The notes under the pieces: generated by a model
The model's input: only the letters and a program-made list of their open reading frames with translations
Told to the model about the DNA's origin: nothing
Databases searched by the model: none
Part shown: piece by piece, positions 17,110 to 25,049 of the stretch
How positions within the stretch are numbered: position 1 is the stretch's first letter
Layout: the number at the start of each line of letters is the position of its first letter
Made by a program: the position numbers and the translations under genes
DNA from: Citrobacter amalonaticus
GTDB lineage: Bacteria; Pseudomonadota; Gammaproteobacteria; Enterobacterales; Enterobacteriaceae
Assembly (NCBI RefSeq): GCF_001559075.2
Contig: NZ_CP014015.2
Coordinates: 3,286,001-3,350,000, forward strand
Direction: 5' to 3'
Length of the DNA stretch: 64,000 bases

Positions 17110-17690
17110 TATGCTTCCTCACGGGTGAGGGCGCGCCACATCGCTTCAAAGCCCAGGGAGATAAATTCACTGGCGCGAGCCGGTTCGCGAGCGGCAAATT
17201 CCATTGTCGTTTCTGCCAGCGTTAAAAACAGCGCATCGCCGAAAGCCCGATACTCATCGGACATAAAGACCGGCAGCACCGAACGGTGGCAGAGATCGCG
17301 TAGCTCAGGAAACAGGTCGTCGGCTTTTTGTTCCGTCTCTTTGGTGATTTTTTCACTGACCGCTAACTGGCGAATGGCGCGATGTCCCTGGGTATGGTTG
17401 AGGCCCCAGCTGATATAGCTGCTCCAGATGAAAAAGGTCAGCACTTTGGTATCCGTCAGTGAACGATCGAGATTCTCGATCAGCGACTGGCATAGGCTCT
17501 GTTTAAGATGAAGATAAAGTTCGTTGATTAACTCGTCTTTTGTCGCGAAATAGCGAAACAACGTTCCTTCTGCCACGCCTGCGTTGCGGGCTATCACAGC
17601 GGTCGATGCCGCGATCCCGGATTGCGCAATGGCCGTGGTTGCAGCCTCCAGTAATGCCTGTTTTTTGTCTTCACTCTTCGGACGAGCCAC
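17109..17690 (-). CDS. ramR: TetR-family repressor RamR
   Basis: 193 residues, the length of Salmonella RamR, and very similar to it as remembered (MARPKSEDKKQALLEAAT start). The N-terminal helix-turn-helix spans about residues 25-50 (IAASTAVIARNAGVAEGTLFRYF). RamR represses ramA and, by binding bile acids, dyes and some drugs, relieves repression of the AcrAB-TolC efflux system. It diverges from romA-ramA, and a perfect RamR-type palindrome lies between them. No truncation or frameshift is seen, so the locus looks intact and repressible. Confidence 0.93.
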   Translation of the reverse strand: MARPKSEDKKQALLEAATTAIAQSGIAASTAVIARNAGVAEGTLFRYFATKDELINELYLHLKQSLCQSLIENLDRSLTDTKVLTFFIWSSYISWGLNHTQGHRAIRQLAVSEKITKETEQKADDLFPELRDLCHRSVLPVFMSDEYRAFGDALFLTLAETTMEFAAREPARASEFISLGFEAMWRALTREEA

Positions 17691-17780
17691 TACACTTTAC
17701 CCTTAAGATTGTTTAAAAAGGTGATTGAAACACGGCCTTTGCAGCGCCGCAACGGTGAATGTCAAAGATTGAAAATCATC

Positions 17781-17808
17781 TTGACGCGAAACTTCCGATT
17801 TCTATAAT
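17781..17808 (+). promoter_or_regulatory. romA-ramA sigma-70 promoter
   Basis: TTGACG (17781-17786) and a perfect TATAAT (17803-17808) are separated by 16 bp, upstream of romA. The -10 box overlaps the RamR palindrome, which explains repression by occlusion. Confidence 0.75.
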
Positions 17809-17826
17809 GAGTGCTTACTCACTCAT
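17807..17826. promoter_or_regulatory. RamR operator
   Basis: ATGAGTG-CTTACT-CACTCAT is a perfect inverted repeat of 7-bp arms with a 6-bp spacer, the same layout as the Salmonella RamR-binding site at the ramA promoter. It starts within the -10 box. Confidence 0.85.
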
Positions 17827-17882
17827 AATCAAGAGTCAGCCGCGCAAACCATCGGACCGGAGCGCGTTTTACAGGTCAGGAT

Positions 17883-19016
17883 ATGAAGCCTCTCTCCGTT
17901 TGTGTGGTCGTTATTATGCTCATTGCCAGTGCAGCAACGTTACCGTTTGTCCTCAATGCTGGCTTCGGCCAGGCGCCGCAGGGCGCTCAGCTTAGCCAGG
18001 TAGAACAATCTGCAAACTACCGTGATGGGCAATTCCATAATCAGGTGCCAACGCCGGGCTATACCGGAAACAAAAGTATGCTCGCGGCATGGTGGGAGTT
18101 TCTGGTCGCGAAGCGTGAAAATGCACGGCCTGCGCAGCCCTTACCGCTGGTTGCCACCGATCTTGCCAGCCTGCCGGTTGAGCAGAATACCCTGATCTGG
18201 CTGGGGCACTCCTCGTGGTATCTACAACTGGACGGCAAACGCATTCTGATTGACCCGGTTTTCAGCAGCTACGCCGCACCGTTTTCGTTCCTTAACAAAG
18301 CGTTCGCCGGCGAGTATCCGTGGACGGCGCAGACAATGCCGGCGATCGACCTGCTGATCATTTCTCACGATCACTATGACCATCTGGATTACGCCACCAT
18401 CACTGCGTTAATGCCAAAGGTGAAGCGTGTGCTCACGCCGCTGGGCGTTGGCTCTCATCTGCGATACTGGGGAATGAACGGCGACATTATTGAAGAGCGC
18501 GACTGGAATCAGTCCGTCAGGGTCGACGATTCGCTGATGATCCATGTGCTGCCCGCGCGACACTTTTCCGGGCGTGGCATCAAGCGCAACCAGACGCTGT
18601 GGGCAAGTTTTCTGTTTGAAACGGCGGAACAGAAAATTTATTACAGCGGCGACTCGGGTTATGGCCCCCATTTCAGGGCGATTGGCGAACAGTTTGGCGG
18701 CATCGACCTTGCCATCATGGAGAACGGTCAATATGACCAGGACTGGAAATACATTCACATGATGCCGGAAGAGACCGCGCAGGCGGCTCTGGATTTGCGG
18801 GCAAAAGCGATATTGCCCGGTCATGCCGGACGCTTTGTGCTGGCAAAGCATAGCTGGGATGACCCTTACAAACGACTGGCGCTGGCCAGTCGGAATAAAG
18901 CCTACCGTCTGCTCACTCCGATGCAGGGGGAACCGGTGAAGCTGGATGATTCAGCACAACGGTTCACCCCATGGTGGGATCAGGCAACACAATTGCAGGA
19001 GAGGAGTTCCGAATGA
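17883..19016 (+). CDS. romA: MBL-fold metallohydrolase RomA
   Basis: 377 residues. An N-terminal hydrophobic segment (about 5-25) suggests a membrane anchor or uncleaved signal. The metallo-beta-lactamase zinc motif is HDHYDHLDY (about 162-170), followed by further ligands in LPARHFSGRG, YSGDSGYGPHF and LPGHAGRF. The arrangement resembles the NAPE-PLD/UlaG-like branch. RomA was named from Enterobacter cloacae, where overexpression of its locus lowered outer-membrane porins. Its substrate is unknown. The stop overlaps the ramA ATG (ATGA), so both are translated from one RamR-controlled message. Confidence 0.88.
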   Translation: MKPLSVCVVVIMLIASAATLPFVLNAGFGQAPQGAQLSQVEQSANYRDGQFHNQVPTPGYTGNKSMLAAWWEFLVAKRENARPAQPLPLVATDLASLPVEQNTLIWLGHSSWYLQLDGKRILIDPVFSSYAAPFSFLNKAFAGEYPWTAQTMPAIDLLIISHDHYDHLDYATITALMPKVKRVLTPLGVGSHLRYWGMNGDIIEERDWNQSVRVDDSLMIHVLPARHFSGRGIKRNQTLWASFLFETAEQKIYYSGDSGYGPHFRAIGEQFGGIDLAIMENGQYDQDWKYIHMMPEETAQAALDLRAKAILPGHAGRFVLAKHSWDDPYKRLALASRNKAYRLLTPMQGEPVKLDDSAQRFTPWWDQATQLQERSSE

Positions 19017-19354
19017 CCATTTCTGCTCAGGTTATCGACAGCATTGTCGAGTGGATAGATGATAATTTGAATCAGCCGCTGCGCATTGACGACATCGCCC
19101 GTCATGCGGGTTACTCCAAGTGGCACTTGCAGCGTCTGTTTTTGCAGTACAAAGGGGAGAGCCTGGGGCGCTACATTCGCGAGCGCAAACTGCTGCTGGC
19201 GGCGCGGGATCTGCGCGAGTCCAACGAAAAAGTGTATGACATTTGCCTGCGCTACGGGTTTGACTCTCAGCAGACTTTCACCCGCATTTTCACCCGCACG
19301 TTTAACCAGCCGCCAGGCGCCTACCGCAAAGAAAATCACAGTCGGACGCACTGA
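19013..19354 (+). CDS. ramA: AraC/XylS-family multidrug-resistance activator RamA
   Basis: 113 residues, consisting only of the two helix-turn-helix motifs of the MarA/SoxS/Rob group (IDDIARHAGYSKWHLQRLF and VYDICLRYGFDSQQTFTRIF). RamA activates acrAB, tolC and micF-type targets, raising efflux and lowering porin levels. I chose ATG 19013 (MTISAQVID), which matches the Salmonella protein; AGGAGAGGAG precedes it. It overlaps the romA stop by 4 bases. A strong stem-loop follows at 19359. Confidence 0.95.
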   Translation: MTISAQVIDSIVEWIDDNLNQPLRIDDIARHAGYSKWHLQRLFLQYKGESLGRYIRERKLLLAARDLRESNEKVYDICLRYGFDSQQTFTRIFTRTFNQPPGAYRKENHSRTH

Positions 19355-19358
19355 TTCT

Positions 19359-19384
19359 TTCCTGATAGCGAGAGCTATCAGGAA
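19359..19384 (+). terminator. Hairpin after ramA
   Basis: TTCCTGATAGC-GAGA-GCTATCAGGAA is a perfect 11-bp stem with a GNRA-type tetraloop, 4 bp after the ramA stop. Only a weak T-containing tract follows. Confidence 0.6.
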
Positions 19385-19425
19385 CACTTCCCCCACTCTA
19401 CGCGCCGCTGCAATTACCTAAATCT

Positions 19426-19449
19426 TATTGCAAATCATTCCCATTTACA
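19426..19449. promoter_or_regulatory. Possible Fur box upstream of the Fes paralogue
   Basis: TATTGCAAATCATTCCCATT followed by TACA resembles degenerate Fur hexamers and lies about 40 bp before the esterase start, the expected place in an iron-repressed promoter. The match is by eye and imperfect. Confidence 0.4.
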
Positions 19450-19488
19450 TTAGCGTGGCTAACAAATTTCATGAGGAACGGTTGGCCA

Positions 19489-21114
19489 ATGAAGATGGCG
19501 TGGAGTGGTTTGCTGCTTGGGCTGGGGACGATGTCGGCTCAGGCAATGCCGTGTTCGACTCCCTCTGTGCAAGGGGAGCAGCAAGGGAAATTTGATGCCA
19601 GCGGGGAAATCTGTTTTGTCCTTCCTGCGCTAAATGAAAACTATGTCTCTGCGACGCTTTCCGGCATTACTGATGCCCGATTGCTTGATGGTCAGAACCG
19701 ACGTATTCGTACATTGCTGGAAGGCGGCCCTGCAGATGGTGAGCATCAGCTATTGTTTTCACTGCCTCAGCAACAGGTCACCTCGCTGGTGCTACACGGC
19801 AATGAAGGCATGCGCTGGCGCTTCTCCTGGCAGATGAGAGAGACGACGCCTTTACCGCGAACTCAGCGCATGGCCCCCGTCAGTCCCGTTTTGCAGCAAC
19901 TGGAAAAAGCCCTTGCGGCGGGAGCAGGCACCACCGAATTCTGGCAGGATCGTCAACGTTACGGCACGCCGCTGGTGGAACCCTACGATGCCGACCACAA
20001 ACGCGTGACTTTTCTCTGGCGTGGCGCAAAACAGAACGTTTTTCTTTTCGGTTCACCGGCGGGCGATCACGATCCGCTGTTTCGTTTAGGCCATTCCGAC
20101 GTCTGGTTTCGTAGCTATGTCGTTCCGAAGGATACAGTCATGCAGTATAAGCTGGCGCCGGATGTCCCACTGATCAACGGATCGCCTCGCGATCAGCGGC
20201 GTGCCATCCTGGTCAGCGCGCAGGCCGATCCGTTCAACCCGCTGACGATCGGCGCGAAATTTGCCGATCGCTGGAATCAGTCGTCGCTGCTCGATCTCAG
20301 TCCATCCCGTTTTTGTTCGGTTCAGGCCATGTCGCAGCCACTGCGTCACGGTTCTCTGATGCGGAAAACGATCGCCAGCGAGCGACTGGGTAATACGCGG
20401 GAAGTGGCGATTTACCGCCCGCACACCGCGCAACCGGCGCGCTGGACGCTGATCCTGTTTGATGGCAAAACCTATCTGGATGAATACCATATCGATCGGG
20501 TTATTGATGGGCTGATTGCTCGTCATCAACTCCCGCCAGTCAATGTGGTGTTTGTGGATTCTCTCGATCACCCACGGCGCGGTAAAGAGCTGCCGCCAAA
20601 CCCGGCGTTTGCCGATTTTATGGCTTACGAATTGCTGCCCTGGTTGCGTCAGCAGGGCATTGCTCTCACGCGACAAAAAACGGTGCTGGCGGGATCCAGT
20701 TATGGTGGGCTGGCATCGTCATGGGTGGCGTTACGCTATCCGCGCCTGTTTGGCAACGTGCTAAGTCTGTCTGGTTCCTATTGGTGGGCGCCGAAAGGGG
20801 AGGAGGCCAGTTGGTTGACCCGGCAGTATCAGGATTCACCGCGTTATCCGGTGAAATTCTGGCTGCAGGCCGGACGCTTTGAAATGCAGGGGCCAAACGG
20901 CGGCATTTATCGCAATACGCGGGCGTTTGAAAAGGTGCTTCGGGAGAAAGGCTACACGGTCAGCTTTCACCCGTGGTCAAGCGGCCACGACTATACCGCG
21001 TGGTGTGAAGCGCTGGTCTACGGAATGCGGGATTTCACCGGCTTAGTGAGCCAGCGAAAACCAACGACGCCAGACGTAGCGAATCACGAAATATTCAACA
21101 GCGCCAAGCGCTAA
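19489..21114 (+). CDS. Exported Fes-like ferric-enterobactin esterase paralogue
   Basis: 541 residues. MKMAWSGLLLGLGTMSAQA is a signal peptide, so unlike cytosolic Fes the protein is likely periplasmic. An N-terminal beta domain (about 30-300) contains ATTEFWQDRQRYGTPLVEP-type segments shared with enterochelin esterases. The C-terminal alpha/beta-hydrolase domain shows VVFVDSLDHPRRGKEL, nucleophile motif GSSYGG (Ser near 404), GNVLSLSGSYWWAP and catalytic-region GHDYTAW. It is closely related to Fes encoded at 43943. Probable reaction: hydrolysis of catecholate siderophore esters such as ferric enterobactin (IroE of Salmonella is a periplasm-facing precedent). The ATG at 19489 (after AGGAAC) fits the signal peptide best; 19471 is possible. 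The last 72 bases overlap the 3' end of convergent ybdJ. Confidence 0.82.
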   Translation: MKMAWSGLLLGLGTMSAQAMPCSTPSVQGEQQGKFDASGEICFVLPALNENYVSATLSGITDARLLDGQNRRIRTLLEGGPADGEHQLLFSLPQQQVTSLVLHGNEGMRWRFSWQMRETTPLPRTQRMAPVSPVLQQLEKALAAGAGTTEFWQDRQRYGTPLVEPYDADHKRVTFLWRGAKQNVFLFGSPAGDHDPLFRLGHSDVWFRSYVVPKDTVMQYKLAPDVPLINGSPRDQRRAILVSAQADPFNPLTIGAKFADRWNQSSLLDLSPSRFCSVQAMSQPLRHGSLMRKTIASERLGNTREVAIYRPHTAQPARWTLILFDGKTYLDEYHIDRVIDGLIARHQLPPVNVVFVDSLDHPRRGKELPPNPAFADFMAYELLPWLRQQGIALTRQKTVLAGSSYGGLASSWVALRYPRLFGNVLSLSGSYWWAPKGEEASWLTRQYQDSPRYPVKFWLQAGRFEMQGPNGGIYRNTRAFEKVLREKGYTVSFHPWSSGHDYTAWCEALVYGMRDFTGLVSQRKPTTPDVANHEIFNSAKR

Positions 21115-21291
21115 GAACCACAGGCAGAACAGCAGCGTATAGAGCTGGTTGAGATCCATCAGATGGAAGGTCTCCACCAGCTTTTGCGCCAGCACCAGTC
21201 CCAGTGACGGCGCGGGAAGCAGCAGGCAGGAGAGAAAAGCCAGCAGCAGAATACCGGCAGCGGTCATCAGGGATTCAAGCGGGTGTTTCAT
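21043..21291 (-). CDS. ybdJ: Small inner-membrane protein YbdJ
   Basis: 82 residues, same length and near-identical order as E. coli YbdJ (DUF1158). It has two strongly hydrophobic segments (about 10-35 and 48-72), giving a two-span inner-membrane protein with a basic C-terminus (RYVWRRWF). Function is unknown. Its final 72 bases overlap the end of the exported esterase gene on the other strand. Confidence 0.9.
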   Translation of the reverse strand: MKHPLESLMTAAGILLLAFLSCLLLPAPSLGLVLAQKLVETFHLMDLNQLYTLLFCLWFLALGAVEYFVIRYVWRRWFSLAH

Positions 21292-21360
21292 GGCATTGTT
21301 AAACTTGAGTTAAAAAAGCCATTGTCCGGGATCTTCTCCATTAACGCAAACCCGCTCCGT

Positions 21361-22476
21361 TTACCCTGCCCAGATCTCACAATGTTTTTTCACCAGCCCG
21401 ATGAGCGAACCGCCCTCGCTGACAAAGTCACGCATTGTCTGCGCTTCATTGAGGCCGTTTTTCACCTGGCGCGTTAACGCCTCGATAGCGCTGGTCGCCC
21501 CCACTTTATCTGCCGAGGGCGCCACGTTTTCCAGCAGGCGCAGGGTGTCATCTGACAGCGGATGGCGATCGCCGCTATGCACATCGGTCAGAATACCCTC
21601 CAGCCCATAACGGCAGGCCTGAAAACGGTTGAATTTATACAGCAGGTAATCACGCTCCTGATGCTTAAATGGGCGCTCGGTCAGCAGCCAGTGGGCGGTG
21701 GCCTGAATTAACCCGGCAATATTCACCGCATGCGACAGGGTCAGCGGCGTATCCATCACCCGCACTTCGACGGTACCAAAATGCGGGCTGGGGCGAATAT
21801 CCCAGTGCAAATCCTTAATGCTGTCGATCATGCTCGTATAGCTGAGCCGGCGGAAAAGTCCCTCAAATTCCTGCCAGTTGCTGACCCATGGCATCGGGCC
21901 ATTATCAGGAAATCCGGAAAAAATATTCAGGCGCGACGAGGCAAAGCGGGTGTCGGAGCCCTGCATATAGGGTGACGCCGCCGAGAGCGCAATAAAGTGT
22001 GGGACAAAGTGCGACAGTCCGTGCAGCAGATAAATGGCGTCATCGCCGCTGGGACAGCCGACGTGGACATGTTGCCCAAATACGGTGGCCTGCTGGATGA
22101 GATACCCAAAGTTCTCCAGCGTACGCTGATAGCGCTCGTTGTCGCACACCTGCTGGCGCTGCCATTTCTGAAACGGATGAGTGCCGCCGCCGCAAATTTC
22201 AAGGTGATGGTCGGCCGCCGCCTCGAGGATCACCTGTTGCATGGCGGAAAACTGCACGGCGGCCTGATCGATGTTGCGGCAGACGTCGGTGGCCATCTCC
22301 AGCATGCTTTCGGTGATATCGTGTTTCACCTCTCCGGCGCTCACCCGATCTTTCACTGCGGCAATCAGCGTCGAAGAGTCCTGGCTCAGGTCATAACCAG
22401 GCGGATTCACCACCTGCATTTCCAGTTCAATGCCGAGGGTATACGGTTCCGAGACGTGAAAATCGGGTAGTGGCAT
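21361..22476 (-). CDS. ybdK: Carboxylate-amine ligase YbdK (GCS2 family)
   Basis: 371 residues, one shorter than E. coli YbdK, an ATP-dependent ligase of the plant-type glutamate-cysteine ligase family with weak gamma-glutamylcysteine synthetase activity in vitro. Visible family features are YTLGIELEMQVVNP at the N-terminus (metal/ATP site), CGGGTHPFQKW, FGQHVHVGCPSGDDAIYLL and GTVEVRVMDTP. It is a cytosolic enzyme with unknown physiological substrate. A 69-bp gap separates it from ybdJ downstream on the same strand. Confidence 0.95.
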   Translation of the reverse strand: MPLPDFHVSEPYTLGIELEMQVVNPPGYDLSQDSSTLIAAVKDRVSAGEVKHDITESMLEMATDVCRNIDQAAVQFSAMQQVILEAAADHHLEICGGGTHPFQKWQRQQVCDNERYQRTLENFGYLIQQATVFGQHVHVGCPSGDDAIYLLHGLSHFVPHFIALSAASPYMQGSDTRFASSRLNIFSGFPDNGPMPWVSNWQEFEGLFRRLSYTSMIDSIKDLHWDIRPSPHFGTVEVRVMDTPLTLSHAVNIAGLIQATAHWLLTERPFKHQERDYLLYKFNRFQACRYGLEGILTDVHSGDRHPLSDDTLRLLENVAPSADKVGATSAIEALTRQVKNGLNEAQTMRDFVSEGGSLIGLVKKHCEIWAG

Positions 22477-22618
22477 GGCATTCGCTCCCCTGGTGATGTG
22501 CTTTTAGTATAGAAGCGATAGGTCAATCCGCAGCGGCAGAAGAAATCTGAAAGTGGCGCTTTGAAGACGAATCGGGAACTGTTATAACCAGATTTTACCG
22601 TTGCGTAAGGAGTGAGCT

Positions 22619-23323
22619 GTGCCGGAAATTAATCAGTATGGTCAGACGGTTGGCGACGCGTTGCCGGACTGGCATGGCGCGTCGGTTCTGCAACGAACCG
22701 TGCTGGAAGGTCGTTACTGCCGCCTTGAGCCGCTCGATCCAGAACGTCATGCCGGAGATCTGTTCGACGCCTATGCGCAGGCCGATGACGAGCGGGACTG
22801 GACGTGGCTGGCGAGCAGTCGCCCCGACAGCGTAGAGGCGACGTTCCACTGGCTCAGCGGGAAAGCGAATGATGACGCGCTGGTGCCTTTCACCGTGGTG
22901 GATATCCGCGCTGACCGTGCGGTGGGGTTAGTCTGCTTTATGGCGATCGAACGCGAGCACGGCAGCGTTGAAATCGGCCATGTCACCTGGTCGCCGCGGA
23001 TGAAAAATAGCGTACTGGGCACAGAAGCCGTCTGGCTGCTGTTGCGGTATGCGTTTGCGCTGGGCTATCGCCGCGTGGAGTGGAAATGTGATTCTCTGAA
23101 CCTGGCGTCGCGCCGGGCGGCAGAGCGGTTAGGGTTTGTGTTTGAAGGCCGTTTTCGCCAGAAAATTGTCCGCAAAGGCCGCAATCGGGACAGCGACTGG
23201 TTGTCGATGATTGATCGCGAGTGGCCTGAGTGTGACCGCGCATTACAGCGCTGGTTAGCGCCGGAGAATTTTGACGAGCACGGTCGGCAGCGGCAAACGC
23301 TGGCGCAGTGTCGGTTGCCATAA
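22619..23323 (+). CDS. GNAT N-acetyltransferase (RimJ/RimL-like)
   Basis: 234 residues starting with GTG at 22619, after AAGGAGTGAGCT. The GNAT fold is visible: VVDIRADRAVGLVCFMAI, then EIGHVTWSPRMKNSVLGTEAVWLLLRYAFALGYRRVEWKC (acetyl-CoA region) and NLASRRAAERLGFVFEGRFRQ, the standard RimJ/RimL C-terminal motif. It probably transfers acetyl from acetyl-CoA to a protein N-terminus or small amine; the substrate is unknown. It diverges from ybdK and converges on betA with a 36-bp gap; no operon partner. Confidence 0.85.
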   Translation: MPEINQYGQTVGDALPDWHGASVLQRTVLEGRYCRLEPLDPERHAGDLFDAYAQADDERDWTWLASSRPDSVEATFHWLSGKANDDALVPFTVVDIRADRAVGLVCFMAIEREHGSVEIGHVTWSPRMKNSVLGTEAVWLLLRYAFALGYRRVEWKCDSLNLASRRAAERLGFVFEGRFRQKIVRKGRNRDSDWLSMIDREWPECDRALQRWLAPENFDEHGRQRQTLAQCRLP

Positions 23324-23359
23324 ACGACATTCCGCTCTGTTACCAGAGCGGAAATCTCC

Positions 23360-25036
23360 TTAGCGCTGTGCCGGTTTACGTACCGGCGCATCGCCCGCCA
23401 CGTAATAGCGTGCGGTGCTTTTTGCCAGCGGCGCGCGACCGCGAATGGCATCGGCAATTTTCTCGCCAATCATGATAGTCGTTGCATTCAGATTGCCGGT
23501 GATAATTTGCGGCATGATCGACGCATCCACCACGCGTAAATTTTCCACGCCGTGCACGTTGCCTTCGCCATCGACTACGGCCATCTCATCAAAGCCCATT
23601 TTACAGGTGCCGCAGGGGTGGAACGCCGTTTCCGCGTGGTTACGAACAAACGCATCCAGCTGTTCGTCGCTCTGGCAGTCAATGCCGGGACTGATCTCTC
23701 GTCCACGGAATTTATCCAGCGCCGGCTGGTTGATGATTTCACGGGTAAGGCGAATCGCATCGCGGAATTCCTGCCAGTCCTGCTCTGTCGACATGTAGTT
23801 AAACAGAATCGCCGGATGCTCGCGCGGATCGCGCGACTTGATCTGTACATGACCGCGACTCGGCGAGCGCATCGAACCAACGTGGCACTGAAAACCGTGC
23901 TCTTTCACCGCGTTCGAACCGTTGTAGTTAATCGCCACTGGCAGGAAATGGTATTGAATGTTCGGCCAGCGAAATGCTTCACGGCTGCGAATAAATCCGC
24001 CCGCTTCAAAATGGTTGCTGGCGCCGACGCCAGTACCACCAAACAGCCATTCAGCGCCGATCTTCGGCTGATTCCACCACTGCAGAGCAGGGTAGAGCGA
24101 GACCGGTTCTTTACATGCATACTGCAGGTACATTTCCAGATGATCCTGCAGGTTTTCACCGACGCCTGGCAGATGGTGAACCAGCGGAATGGCATGCGCT
24201 TTTAACAGCGCGGCATCGCCTACGCCAGAGCGTTGCAGGATCTGCGGTGAAGCAATCGCGCCCGCGCACAGCAGCACCTCTTTCCGGGCCGTCGCGCGGA
24301 CGGGGATTGTACTGTCGCCTTCCAGCCACTCCACGCCGATCGCTTTTTTACCGTCAAAAATGATGTGGTCGGTCAGCGCGTGGGTCACGATGGTAAGGTT
24401 CGGCCGTTTTTTCGCCTGATCCAGATAGCCTCTGGCCGTGCTGGCGCGACGCCCTTGTGGCGTGACGGTGCGGTCCATCGGGCCAAAGCCTTCCTGCTGA
24501 TAGCCGTTCAGGTCATCGGTTCGCGGATAACCCGCCTGGACGCCCGCCTCGATCATCGCGTCGAACAGCGGGTTCACGCCCGATTTTGAGGTGGTCACGC
24601 TGACCGGGCCGTCGCCGCCGTGATAGTCATTCGCGCCGACATCGCGGGTTTCCGCTTTGCGGTAATAGGGCAGGCAGTTGAGGTAGCTCCAGTGCTCAAG
24701 TCCGGGTTCTTCTGCCCAGTGGTCGAGATCCAGCGCATTGCCACGGATGTAGCACATGCCATTAATCAGCGAGGATCCGCCCAGCCCTTTGCCGCGGCCG
24801 CACTCCATGCGGCGATAGTTCATATGCGGTTCTGGTTCGGTCTCATATGCCCAGTTATAGCGCTTCCCCTGCAACGGGAAAGCCAGCGCCGCCGGCATCT
24901 GGGTGCGGAAGTCCGCACGGTAATCCGGGCCGCCCGCTTCCAAAAGCAGAACGGTGGTATTGCTGTCTTCTGTCAGTCGTGTTGCCAGTACGTTGCCGGC
25001 AGAACCGGCACCAATAATGATATAGTCAAAATGCAA
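23360..25036 (-). CDS. betA: Choline dehydrogenase BetA
   Basis: 558 residues, close to E. coli BetA (556). A GMC-family flavoprotein: FDYIIIGAGSAGNVLATRL is the N-terminal FAD-binding dinucleotide fold, GRGKGLGGSSLINGMCYIRG a GMC signature, and the C-terminal ETAFHPCGTCKMG carries the active-site histidine region. It oxidises choline to betaine aldehyde at the inner membrane. It is the last gene of the betIBA operon, 13 bp after betB. Glycine betaine made by BetA and BetB protects against osmotic stress. Confidence 0.95.
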   Translation of the reverse strand: MHFDYIIIGAGSAGNVLATRLTEDSNTTVLLLEAGGPDYRADFRTQMPAALAFPLQGKRYNWAYETEPEPHMNYRRMECGRGKGLGGSSLINGMCYIRGNALDLDHWAEEPGLEHWSYLNCLPYYRKAETRDVGANDYHGGDGPVSVTTSKSGVNPLFDAMIEAGVQAGYPRTDDLNGYQQEGFGPMDRTVTPQGRRASTARGYLDQAKKRPNLTIVTHALTDHIIFDGKKAIGVEWLEGDSTIPVRATARKEVLLCAGAIASPQILQRSGVGDAALLKAHAIPLVHHLPGVGENLQDHLEMYLQYACKEPVSLYPALQWWNQPKIGAEWLFGGTGVGASNHFEAGGFIRSREAFRWPNIQYHFLPVAINYNGSNAVKEHGFQCHVGSMRSPSRGHVQIKSRDPREHPAILFNYMSTEQDWQEFRDAIRLTREIINQPALDKFRGREISPGIDCQSDEQLDAFVRNHAETAFHPCGTCKMGFDEMAVVDGEGNVHGVENLRVVDASIMPQIITGNLNATTIMIGEKIADAIRGRAPLAKSTARYYVAGDAPVRKPAQR

Positions 25037-25049
25037 TGAAACCTCCTGC

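Noticed and set aside
23552..24205. 217-codon plus-strand open frame
   Set aside because: Antisense to betA, which has all GMC-family motifs.
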